Shown here: in pieces, positions 54,151 through 64,000 of the stretch
Layout of the letters: the number at the start of each line of letters is the position of its first letter
How positions within the stretch are numbered: position 1 is the stretch's first letter
Origin: Phytoseiulus persimilis
Lineage: Eukaryota > Arthropoda > Arachnida > Mesostigmata > Phytoseiidae
Assembly: GCA_037576195.1 (NCBI GenBank)
Contig: CM075102.1
Span: 6,014,001-6,078,000 of the forward strand
Reading direction: 5' to 3'
DNA length: 64,000 nucleotides
Notes under the pieces: generated by a model
Databases searched by the model: none
What the model saw: only the letters and a program-made list of their open reading frames with translations
What the model was told of the DNA's origin: nothing
Translations under genes and position numbers: made by a program

Positions 54151-55358
54151 AATCACAGTAGCTGGGGGTCATAATCATAATCACAAACATGATTATGATT
54201 TTATCCGACACCGGCTGAAAGCTCCGTCAACGCGAACTGGCTTGCATGGGGCACTCACGAGGCGAGCGAGGACCTCCCAAGAATCAGGGTCCTATTTGGA
54301 TCCCGAGGCTCGGCGTCTCCTAGCAAGAAGTCATCAAATGCCCCGGAGTACTTTCGTACGCCCGTTTCGCTTTCCGCGCCATCACGCGGCACAATGACGT
54401 GGAGAAAAAGCCGAGGGACCTAGAAGGCCCTGCGGTTTTGTAAGCGTGATCTACAACCACAAACTGATCGATGCTAATATCAGGATGGCAGAGAACGACA
54501 CAGTCATCATCGAATCCAAAAATCATCATCATCGGTATGTTCATAAACCCAACCGAGTCATCGCAGAACTTCCAGCAGAGGCTGACCACAGCCTTGTTCG
54601 GTGAGACATCCCAACGATTCTCTGCGGAGATTTGAGCGCACACATCAACGACGAAGCTTCAAAGCGGACATCTTTCCTCGTAGGAGGTCTGAACAACTGG
54701 GGAATGTGGATAGCCACTGGCAGATCTACACCGACGTTCATTTCGCACAGAAGGAAATCAGTCATAGATACGTTCGCCGTAAACCGAGCCGCTGACTGCC
54801 TGGGATCACAGAGCCACCTCAGGTTTTACGGAACAACCCCACACATACCCATGGCCCAAAGATTGAGATCCGAGCGTCGAGCGCCGTACCAAGGGGAAGG
54901 AGACACACAGGGAGCTGAACCAAGACGCTCTCTTGGTAGGACACCGGGGAATCGCGATGAAAAACGGAGACCTCGAGATCAGCATCGAGGACACGAGTTC
55001 TAGCATAACTGACCTCATAAGAAGCACCATCGCCACCAGACAGGAACGGAGCTCGAAGCCTTGGTTTGGCGAGGACTGCTACCACGCTCAGAGAAGCGTG
55101 CGATCGGTGACGCAGCTCGCCATGACCGGACATACCGACATGACCGCATTACATCACACGAGAGCCGCCTACAAGGAGATGCTGAGGCAAGAGAAAGAGC
55201 AATTCGCAGAACGAAAAGAATTTCAGCTAATTAGCGAAGCTCTGAAACATCCGTATCGCTGGCTGAGGAAGCAGAATGCAAGAGGTATCTGGCCCATCCC
55301 AGCAGATCAACTGGTGAATCACTTCGCTCACCTATACCCAAGCACGAACACGATTCCA

Positions 55359-55369
55359 CCCGAGATCCC
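55359..55369 (+). repeat. SINE copy 4 target-site duplication, left
   Basis: CCCGAGATCCC, repeated at 55574-55584. Confidence 0.82.
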
Positions 55370-55573
55370 TTTGTTTTCCGGCTGAACCTCTCAGCCAGCC
55401 CTCAGAAGTGTCCCGGAATCACCTTTCGGTATTGCTACAGTAACACTCCCTATCGCCTCGCAAATCTCATTGCGGGCGGTGGGCTTGGGTCTTAAGAGGG
55501 TTCAGATTTAATTCTGATATAAATTAAATCCTCTTTTTACCACATAAGAAATTTTTGTTGTCGGCCGGGGCCG
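55370..55573 (-). mobile_element. tRNA-derived SINE, copy 4 (5'-truncated), inside LINE 2
   Basis: Same body as copies 1-3, but it ends just where the tRNA-like head begins, so box B is lost. It is flanked by an exact 11-bp duplication. Its insertion into LINE 2 shows that the SINE was active after LINE 2 had inserted. Confidence 0.87.
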
Positions 55574-56819
55574 CCCGAGATCCCGAGCATGGCATGGGTT
55601 CGGAACGCAGCAGAGACCTGGGAGATTGAACAGCTCGAATCTCAGTGGACTACGGCGGACGTTTTCGACGCCATCAAGGACCCCCCGAGAAACAAGGCAG
55701 CGAGACCTGACCAAATTCCGAACGAACATCTGTAGTAATGCGGAGCGCTGATTCCACTCATCACGAAACTCCTTAACAACCGTCTTGAGAAAGGAGACAT
55801 CCCAGTCGAATGGAGAAACTGTGAACTTGAGATCATTCCCAAAGGCAAGGGAAACCCACTGGAACCCACCTCATGGAGAGGAATCGCGAAGCGGAACGTC
55901 CTCAGCAAACCTGATCTATCATACCTGATCAGCGAGGCGTTGACCGACTCTCTTAAATTCAACAACGTCATTCCCGTCATCCCTGAACAAGCTCCCCGAA
56001 ACGATCGCCGGAAGACATGACCTGGTCTCCTATGCCTTGTAAGCGGATGAAGCGGTCCCAGTGTCACGCTCGAGAGCCCAACTTCAGAAAGCAATGAAGA
56101 CTCTGAACAGCTACTTGGAAGCAAATGGACTTGTCATGAATGTATCGAAGACGAAACTCGTAAAATTGAGAAGAGGAGGCCCCAAAGCCGAGGGAGACGT
56201 ATTCAAGAGTGAAGATGCCCGCATCGAGAAAGTGAGGTTTTTCTTCTACCTCGGAATCGAGCTGCCAAGAGACGGAACGAACCTCGCTGAACACATCGAA
56301 CTGAGGCTGAGGGAGAGGAAGATAGCATTCAGCTGAATCCCGCCCCCGAACGAGCTATCTCCAATACAGCTTATCTGGGGAAATCTCACCCGATCACAGC
56401 TAGAATCCTTTGACGAACTCAGAGCAGCGTGCGTCAAGCTGGCCCTATCTGCGCCTATGAACCAAGAACAGACTCGTCTTTCCTCTGGGAAACACAGACA
56501 CAATGACCGAGACTCTGCTCACGAATTTTGGTCTCCCGTTGACCACGGCACACCAAATACAAGTCGAAAGCTGAAAGCGATAAAGAGACGCCATCGATCC
56601 AGCATTCTACTCTTGCCCTGCAATGACATTAGATTGGTGGAAAGTGCCGAACTTCAAGAAGGGACATCGCTCCACCAGAGGAGGAGCACACTGCTTCCAC
56701 CGCGCCATATGCAACAAAAAGACCAGACACGAAAATTGTATTTGCACACCTTGTAGTGAAAGATGCTCGCAATACCGTTTTTGTGTGTGCAGTTGTGATC
56801 AACTATCCGCCTGTCGCCT

Positions 56820-57050
56820 CCCACAATCTGCAGATTGTCCGGGTCGGGTCTGAGCAAGAAGAGCACGGTTCGAAGCTGCCGCCCGAAGGAAAACTCTGCC
56901 GGGGACTTCGCATAGAAACCAGGGGTGCTCCTGTATGTCTGAAGCATTGTCTGCACAGCCATCTCGCTGTTCCCCTCCCTCCGCAGTTTCTTCCAGCTCC
57001 TCTTGAAGATATCCACGATTTGGAATGAACCGCCGATCGAGGGTCTTGTC
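56820..57050 (-). pseudogene. Ty3/gypsy-type integrase fragment
   Basis: DIFKRSWKKLRREGNSEMAV, QTMLQTYRSTPGFYAKSPAE and FSFGRQLRTVLFLLRPD is the region after the catalytic Glu of Ty3/gypsy integrases (the Y-R-S-T-P ... SPAE-x-x-F-GR motif). No other gypsy domain or LTR was recognised. Weakly similar, more decayed coding may lie at 61230-61400 on the plus strand. Confidence 0.75.
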
Positions 57051-59974
57051 TGATGGCACTGAGGTACAAGATGTTCAGCCTGGCGCCAGACTGAGGCTGA
57101 CCAGGACTTCCGTATCTGGGGGCGGGGCCGGTTCCCATTTCTCAGAAAATTTCTCCACATTCAATGCCCATTCAATGTGGTATACCCTTTCCTGAGCCAG
57201 GGCCAGTTGAGCACGCAATACTCCCACAAAATCTCTCCATTTCGTGGAGGGCCGCTGTCAGCGAAAAACATCAAATCCATAGCGTCGGAAGACCTCGTTC
57301 ATCTAACGCAGCTGTGGCGTACGGATGGGCCCTAGGCTAGACTCTCTGAGTCCAGCACAATACCTCCATGTCACACAGTGAACACATTACACATGGGAGT
57401 TAGAGCAGTCGAGTAGTTTTCAGAATGAAGTATGCGTTGTGTTCAAGTTACATCTTGACGAATAAGCTCAAGCAGAGCTGCAAGTGTTCAATACATGAGA
57501 AGGTACATCTGCACTGGGTCCGTCCGGTGATGCGTGGTCGCCATCGGCTGGCGTGCAGATTGGATACGCAGCTGCTTCGTCTCCACGTTTCTCGAGAGTG
57601 GCGCCTCACAACAGCTGACAAGAGCCCGACGGCTCATGGCATCCGCATTCCTGAAATAAAATGTTTTTGTCGGAACCAACGTCGCCCGACGAGTTCTGTT
57701 GTCCAAGATCACTTTACTAACCGCTACCGAGCCGGGCCTTCAACCCGGGAAATACGAGAACGCGAAATCATCATCGGAGAATATCTATTCTCGTTCCTCA
57801 CCCGCCGGTAGGCGACCAAAGGGACTCAGTGCGCGATATCACCTCCAAGAAACGAAATCAGACGAGTCTTCATTTGCTCAAGCAGGGATGTGAGCCACAG
57901 CAGCGATGGCCACCGGGGCGCCATCAAGAAATTTCAGGGGGCCTTGCGAGCATAACTCCCAAACTGACCGCCGCGGAAATACTTGTGCTTTGGTTCAGGT
58001 CTGCCCTGGATCACGAAATTATCACTGAGAAAACACGGTCAGGCGCCTTCGGGCAGAGAGCGTTGGAGACAATACTCGGGCTACTCCACAGTGGGCGAGA
58101 ACCAATTCCTGATGAGATCAGAATTTTGGCAGGCAGTTCCCCAAAAGATTGACGCTTCGCTAAGAATGCGAGCCGCCAGAGGTGAGCCGTGGATTGCTGC
58201 GCGTTCGAATTTTATTCCGTGCGCTGCTCATCCATTATATTCATTCAAGTGAGACTCCTCACCGATATTTACAGCCACGGACGAACTGATAGACGAGAGA
58301 CAGAAGAAGGGTGTCTGATATATTCCGAATGCTTTTTGAGGACTTGTCATCACATCGATGAAGCCACGATTCCGCGACATTGCGTAGAACCAGCGACAAT
58401 CATATTCGAGTCCAGATTTGAGCCTCTGTTCAAAGTTTCTGTAGTTCCTGCCCAATTATGTACGATATTTTCGCTCAATTCAAAAATTTGCACAGTATCG
58501 ATTGGAGGTATTCGTCAATGCTCTGATACAGTAGCTTCCTTCCTTTTTCTTTGAATGGTTTCGCAGGAATGTTAGAAATCTACAGGGGGCACGGAGCTCT
58601 TTAGGTTGGCCACCGCTGATCTAACGCACCGGCTGCCTGTGAGAGCGCTCGGAAGGAGATCAGGTCCCAGGATGCTGTCCCAGAATGACAAGTTACATGC
58701 GGGCTTTCAGACCACTCTACCGGCTGGAAAAATCGGGTCTGATTCCGCCAGAGCCTCGCTTGTGATCTTGTTGATGCGCAACTGCATCGAGCAGTTGATC
58801 TAGTTTTTTGAAGCTGGAAAAATTGAAAGCAAAGAAGCCCTCAGAGCTCTGTAGCGGAGATTTCATCGAGCTGGGCATGTTTTCCACTATTCATAACTTC
58901 AGGAAAGAAAAAGTTCAGGGATGCAACCTTGCTAATTTAGGACCTTGACGTAGACTTTTTCAAACCACGCTCCTCTATTTCTAGATTGAAGGTTTCACGT
59001 TCTTCTCGTTCTTTCGCCCTGCTTGGAACCGGCTGTCTCCGTTTCCGCCTCAATGAAGAGCGTGGAAATTTCCACAATCACCTTCCTATGGCGCCGCTCA
59101 TTCAACTCTCCAGCGCGATTTCCAGAGAACTCACCGTGATTCTCCCTAGGATATGATCGTATCAACCGACGGTTCTTTCACGATCTCCCAATTTTGAAGT
59201 CAACTCATACATGGAAGAACGAAAAAATTTCAAGTCGAGATTCTCCTCACTTCAGGCGTTTGAAGGTGATATTCATTGTTATGAGAAATCATCGGGAACG
59301 CGATGCACCACTGCTCAACACACGTCTCGCCTCGAAACATAATCATAATCCCGATACGATGATCATGAGAAGGAGGATTCAAACGATGCGACAGGCGTGT
59401 GCAGATCAATACGTACGGTCCCCGAGAATCAACCTCTTGAACACACTTGAACCACCTCTTTTCCAACATCTTTGACCCGCGCATGACCCGATCATGAACC
59501 GCGGACAACACCCTCAGCGTCGAACGACTGCCGCTCCCAATGGGGAATCTTGGAAGGCCGCAACGCAGCTGATGAGGGGCATCAATCAGGACTAGTAACT
59601 CCACCTCACGAGGGGGCAGCAAGCTGAGGGCGCAAGGAATCGAAGTTTTCTCAATCTGTTCGACTGCCCAGCGGGAACAGGATGATGGCTGAGAACTGTA
59701 ACAGTCCTGATGATTCAAGTATCATATGCAATGAGCATGAACCTGTTCCCAGCTCCGAGAATCTCTTCCGATTCCTAACCATACGCATTTTGTGCGGGAT
59801 GAAGGGAGGGGGGCGCGTTCCCGGAATTCCATCCCGAGTCCGGCTCGAGTGAGATATTCCACTGCTTATGTTGAACTCACAGAAAAAAAAAAGCCAAGAA
59901 CAAATCTGAGAATCGCTCTTTATAGCCTCGATTCAATTCAAGTGAGGAGACACCCGGATTCCGACGTTACATAA
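57051..59974. other. unassigned stretch with dispersed repeats
   Basis: 57220-57350 matches 16055-16190, and 58615-58660 matches part of it. The 107-codon plus ORF 57829-58152 is not recognised. Nothing else could be assigned. Confidence 0.4.
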
Positions 59975-59976
59975 TA

Positions 59977-60876
59977 CGGTGGACTCCGCTTAATGGTTGC
60001 ACCGGAGAATCGTATCATGCGCTTACTCGGATCAGAAGTCGAATTCCCCGATCCTCTCCATAGGACACGCTCCGGTTTATCGGAACAAGGTTCCGCTTAT
60101 TCGGATCATTTCATCACGAGCGGAATTTCCCTAAAAATGAAAGAATGAGAAGTTTCCGCGATGGGGAACGCGTAGCCGAAGGGATCACTTTGTCACAGTC
60201 ACGAGAGCTTGTCCGGTTCCAAGGTGTCACCATTGAAACTCTACCCGTTTTCTCGAACAAAGAGATCGCACGTATTCCGATCTGCTTACAGCTCAAAATC
60301 TCGAGACATTCTTGTCGGTTGACGATGATGTTCAGTGCTCCTCTTCGGTAGAACCTCACGAAGATGAGATCGTCCGAGAAATCGCGGCGAAACAGGCTAT
60401 GTGACTCCGCTTCAGGAAACGGAGATACGGAAAAGCCTGTAGTTGTGCATTAAGCTGAGCGAAGTATGGCACTTCGTCAACGGTTTTTCATGCAAGATTT
60501 TGATGCTTGAAGGAAAGTCCGCGAAGGTCTTCAGTTTGTGACGACCTCGTTAGTAGAGTCTCGAGGACGAAGAAGAGACGGATCTGAATAGATGAATTCT
60601 TCGTCACGCACTGGAAGTCCAATCGCTGTCAGATATTCCATCAACTCGTATGTTCAGCGAGAGCTTCATCGTGTTGCCTTAGGTTTCGCATCCCGGGAAC
60701 AATGAGCCCAAGCACCCAAAGAGCCATTCGTGATCTCTTAAGGAGGATAGAAACATGATTGGCGAAAATCGAGTTTCAGGGTTACGCTTCCTCTATTTTC
60801 CGTTTAATCGGATCCTCCGCCTAATTGGATCAGGATGGTCTGGTCCCGATGTGTACCGACCAAGCGGAGTCCACTG
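59977..60876. mobile_element. pogo/Tigger-like non-autonomous element
   Basis: A 900-bp element between TA dinucleotides (59975-59976, 60877-60878). The left end is CGGTGGACTCCGCTTAATGG and the right end, reverse-complemented, is CAGTGGACTCCGCTTGGTCG. The outer 15 bp match except one base, and CCGCTTATTCGGAT-type motifs recur inside. TA targets and CAGTG-type ends fit pogo/Tigger elements. No transposase could be read with confidence, though EDEIVREIAAKQAM near 60360-60400 recalls the acidic C-terminal tail of such transposases. Confidence 0.65.
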
Positions 60877-60878
60877 TA

Positions 60879-62461
60879 AGGCGCGTTCGCTGGGACGACG
60901 GCGCATCTTCATGGCTTCCTGGCGGCTTGGTCCAATCGACGGTGTGGCGCGGTCGGCGGCTAAGCCCAATCGACGGGCTGGGGTCAGGTAATGTGAACCT
61001 ACCAATCAGAAGTCGGGAGCAAGGCTGTTATCGTTTCAAACGAATGCGACTTGGGAGCTCAGGCGAAACGGGCATTCATATGCCTTCATGGGCGGAGTAG
61101 GCATTTACAGGCGGAACAGGTTTCCATGGGCAAACATGCGTTGCAGACAAATGAACCACTCTCGGTTAAAAAAGCATCAGCAGACAGGGGGGCTGTGGGC
61201 AGGATAGGAATCACAGCAGTGTATCCCGGAACTCGATCGCTGACGACTTCACCTTGGACTGTCCTGCTTACCACGATCCCAGAACCGGGATTCTATGTCA
61301 AGGCTCTACGCGACTTCCCCTTTGATGGAGCTCCTCGTCGTCCTTTGGCGGTATGGATGAAGCTGCGAGCATTTTCCAGAATGTCTGGGGTAGTCGACAG
61401 TCTCCGTTCCAAGGATCTGACACATTCTGTAGTCGATGAACGTTGAATTCTCCCCACATAACGTCTCCTTCACAACTTCCAAAGTGAGGAGATCAGATGC
61501 TGGGGACACTCAATGAGACACCAGCAGATTATTCCATTTATTTGATATACGCACGCACAGGGTCAAACTAGAATTTCCTAATGCATGGGTGTCTCGTTCC
61601 TGTTCCTCGAGTTGCCAGGCAAACTACCTAATTGTGAGCTACGAACAATGACTCGAAGGACTGCCCAGAAAGTACTACTGGTCACAGGCCAGAGAGAGAG
61701 AGAGATGTCGGAGTTGATCCTGGCCTCTCTGCTGAATTATGAGCGGCGAAGCTGAAACTAACTGATTATTACAGCGCCTCGTGGGATAACTATTGTTTCG
61801 TAGAGTATCACTAACCGGGATCGTGACTATAAGTCATTGATCGGTTTACAGACATCACCTATCACATTTTGTTGGGGCGATGATGGGTCCTCCGCTGCTC
61901 GTTGTTCCCGTGGCCTCGACGGCCTGCGAGAGTTCTTGAATAGACACAATTCCTTGAATTCGTCCAGACACGTGGGTGTTTGCAAGCTTTGATGCTGTTG
62001 ATGCCGAGTGTCCACGTGATAGAGGTGCTCCTGTGAAACGTTGGGGGAGGTGGGTGAATAGTTGAGTCTGTGTTCTTTCTGGCCTGGCTACGTGGATCCG
62101 TGATCGCGATTTTGTTGTACAAATGTACCCGGGTCCGAATCACACGAGGATTTTCAGCCGGTGTTGTTGCTGTTCTCTCCCAGTTGCGCTTCCTCGGTGG
62201 TGTATCCATCCGTGGCCTTTTGCACGGGATTCGGGACTTTGCGAGTCCGTTGTCGTTCTGTTCCGGTGTCACCGCCGGGTGTCGGAGCGACATAACTATT
62301 CTGGATTCGGTTGTACCACTGGGAACTACCGCAAATTACCGTTGGTTGCGTAGGAATTGTGTCATGTCTCGCGTTCCGATCCGATAGGTTCTGGACTTGA
62401 CTCCTCCGATGCAGGTTGCTGGTTCCCATTCGAGAGAGTAATCGTGAGGTTGAACTCGGAC
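60879..62461. other. unassigned stretch
   Basis: Minus-strand ORFs at 61862-62293 and 62154-62429 are rich in Pro, Thr, Arg and Asn and could be a decayed LINE ORF1, but nothing diagnostic is visible. Confidence 0.35.
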
Positions 62462-62779
62462 AGTTTCTTCAGCGGAGATCGGTGGTAGCGACTTCGCTTC
62501 CCCATCATACGTCGCTGTCGCCGTTCGGTTATCTGCTGTGTCACTTTGTCCGAATCCGGAGTCTTAGGGCTTCTGGTTTCGTATATCAATGACGCCAGTC
62601 TTCGTCCCAAGAATTTTCCGGCTGGGGCATCCCTCCAGCTAGAGGAGTCAGTCTCCATTCGAGAAGAGCTTCTGAACCCGGCCGAGGTGTACCGCTGGTC
62701 AGAGTCTGTATGAAGTGCTCCCAGTCGACCCTATAAGCTCGATAAATTTCGCGTCTTCCTGGGCCAATCCGCTGCCGTT
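62462..62779 (-). repeat. direct repeat, copy 1 (partner 63512-63842)
   Basis: A 318-bp block about 93 percent alike to 63512-63842. Both contain an open minus-strand segment (ETDSSSWR.APAGKFLGRRLA...). Together the copies flank the LINE 3 fragment. Confidence 0.88.
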
Positions 62780-62796
62780 TGGTAATACCCGGTTTA

Positions 62797-63494
62797 TTAA
62801 CGGGTACCGGGGGAAACACGGTTAAATCGACCAGAGAGTCTCCAGCGAAAACTATTCGATACAGTGTTGTTGAGGGCCCTCGGTATAATGAAAAGTCGCC
62901 GATACCGGGTCTCCGTAACACGCGTAGGAAAAAAATTCCTAGTGAAATTCAGGCGCTGGATAGAGTGCGCTAGCTTGAGATCCTTGTCATCGAGGAAATC
63001 ATGCATAGGAGGGAGAGAGAGTAAGTCAGGGGACGGACGGCATTTGCGAGCAGCCCTCCTAAGGAATTTGCGTTGGAAGCGCTACAAGGCATTAACGGAT
63101 CCCCTTAGTCGAGGCCGCCAGACCTCCGACCCATACAGGAGAGAGGGGAGTACAAGGGACTCATAGGCCTTAAGATAGACTACAGGGATTCTACAATCAA
63201 ACGCTCGAAGTACAAAGTTAGCAGTTCTCCCTGCCCTCGCAATCGCAATATAGATGTTAATCTCAGGCTCAAGGTCAGAAGTGAAGTTGACACCAAGATC
63301 CTTCACTTGAAGAGCCTCCGGGATGGCTTCACCAAGGACATGTAAGAATGGCGGTCGTCGTGAAGAATGTGAGTAGCAGCAGATATAGAGGAAGATATCA
63401 GAAGATTCCAGCGATGGGCCCAGTCACCGATATTGTTCAGCGAGAGTTTGAGTGCATCCCGCGCACCGGGCCTAGAGAAATCAGCGAATATCAT
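62797..63494 (-). pseudogene. LINE 3 reverse transcriptase C-terminal fragment
   Basis: On the minus strand: MIFADFSRPGARDALKLSLN, NIGDWAHRWNLLISSS (catalytic FAD(D) with the second Asp lost), then in another frame KDLGVNFTSDLEPEINIYIA, RAFDCRIPVVYLKAYESLV, LPSLLYGSEVWRP, and a tail DKDLKLAHSIQRLNFTRNFF. This is the typical end of a Jockey/CR1-type reverse transcriptase ORF. It starts abruptly beside direct repeat copy 2, so the 5' part is missing. Confidence 0.78.
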
Positions 63495-63511
63495 TCTATC
63501 GAAGATAGGAG

Positions 63512-63842
63512 AGTTTCTTCAGCGGAGATCGGTGGTAGTGTCTTCGCTTCCCCATCATACGTCGCTGTCGCCGTTCGGTTATCTGCTGTGTCACTTTGTC
63601 CGAATCCGGAGTCTTGAGGCTTCTGGTTTCGTATATCGTTGACGCCAGTCTTCGTCCCAAGAATTTTCCGGCTGGGGCTTCCCTCCAGCTAGAGGAGTCA
63701 GTCTCCATTCGAGAAGGGCTTCTGAAGAAAGTTCTGGAACCCGGCCGAGGTGTACCGCTGGTCAGAGTCTGTATGAAGCGCCCCCAGTCGACTCTATGAG
63801 CTCAAGGAATTTCGCGTCTTCCTGGGCCAATCCGCTGCCGTT
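63512..63842 (-). repeat. direct repeat, copy 2 (partner 62462-62779)
   Basis: A 331-bp block, differing from copy 1 by a 12-bp insertion (GAAAGTTCTGGA, near 63727) and about 20 substitutions. The ends are not TG...CA. Confidence 0.88.
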
Positions 63843-64000
63843 GAGTTTCAACGAGGGCTCTGCGCCGCTTCACGGGTTCGCTGCCGCGTCGGTGCGCGGA
63901 GACAGACAGCGCGCCGCCAGGCGCTGCAAGCTGATCGCAGCGCGTCGCTGCGCCGCCGCTGCATGAATCGATAGAAGGCGCTCTACAGATTCGAGCCCGA
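63843..64000. other. GC-rich window end
   Basis: High in GC with repeated GCGCCGC motifs; no gene recognised. Confidence 0.4.

Larger units (their letters stand above)
54420..56340 (+). pseudogene. LINE 2 endonuclease and reverse transcriptase, heavily broken
   Basis: Endonuclease end: LSAHINDEASKRTSFLVGGL, RSTPTFISHRRKSVID (54625-54780). The inter-domain region follows (54933-55385), then a SINE insertion (55370-55573), then reverse transcriptase: IPKGKGNPLEPTSWRGIAKR near 55840 and LNSYLEANGLVMNVSKTKLV near 56110. At the catalytic site the sequence reads SYAL-stop-ADE-AV (about 56030-56055): a TAA and ADE in place of A-D-D. Further stops occur near 55735. Family placement is uncertain; no poly(A) or duplications were found. 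Confidence 0.78.

Noticed and set aside
61086..61446. second gypsy integrase copy
   Set aside because: A PGFY.K...F.F pattern near 61290 recalls the fragment at 56820-57050, but too few residues agree for a separate call.
62462..63842. LTR retrotransposon with 0.3-kb LTRs
   Set aside because: The repeats lack TG...CA ends and matching flanking duplications, and the coding between them is non-LTR reverse transcriptase.

Overview
This is eukaryotic, almost certainly animal, genomic DNA. It holds layers of transposable elements and fragments of host-like genes. I see no operons, ribosome binding sites, rRNA or free-standing tRNA genes. The element set (Bel-Pao LTR retrotransposons, R1-like LINEs, a tRNA-derived SINE, mariner/Tc1, hAT, PIF/Harbinger, Helitron, a Mutator-type MITE) with roughly balanced base composition fits an arthropod. 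A mite or other chelicerate is my guess, but nothing in the window proves it.

Layout. 1-3476: mostly unassigned, with one CCCH zinc-finger ORF on the minus strand. 3487-6444: a 5'-truncated LINE with poly(A) and a 10-bp target-site duplication. 6466-7672: most of a mariner with very long inverted repeats, broken by a hAT element (7673-10374). 10375-20267: Helitron helicase, Tc1 and Mutator-like transposase remnants, a SUMO-protease (SENP/Ulp1) fragment, a 45-bp minisatellite, a SINE, and a Helitron N-terminal region carrying a Mutator-type MITE. 20268-22925: a second, near-identical hAT in the opposite orientation. The 8-bp duplications of the two hATs match crosswise, and the missing 48 bp of the mariner lies next to the second hAT. 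The 9.9-kb segment between them has therefore been inverted by recombination between the two hAT copies.

23450-41586 is one nested stack. Bel-Pao element 3 (5'-truncated) was hit by Bel-Pao element 1 (23690-38748). Element 1 was hit in its integrase gene by a PIF/Harbinger transposon (27929-37170). The Harbinger was hit by Bel-Pao element 2 (28957-35267). The three nested insertions have recognisable termini: exact 5-bp duplications for both LTR elements and a TWA duplication for the Harbinger. Reading frames rejoin across the insertion points.

41587-64000 holds a capping-enzyme-like fragment, a second mariner fragment, three more SINE copies, a ZMYM1/TTF-type hAT, a short hAT with a perfect 8-bp duplication, a broken LINE, a Ty3/gypsy integrase scrap, a pogo/Tigger-like element and a LINE fragment between two 0.3-kb direct repeats.

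Nearly every coding region has stops or frameshifts. The most intact are the 1238-codon pol of Bel-Pao element 2 and the 629-codon reverse transcriptase of the first LINE. The window is best read as a record of insertion and rearrangement rather than as genes working together. Open reading frames given here may begin at non-ATG codons, so starts are approximate unless discussed.
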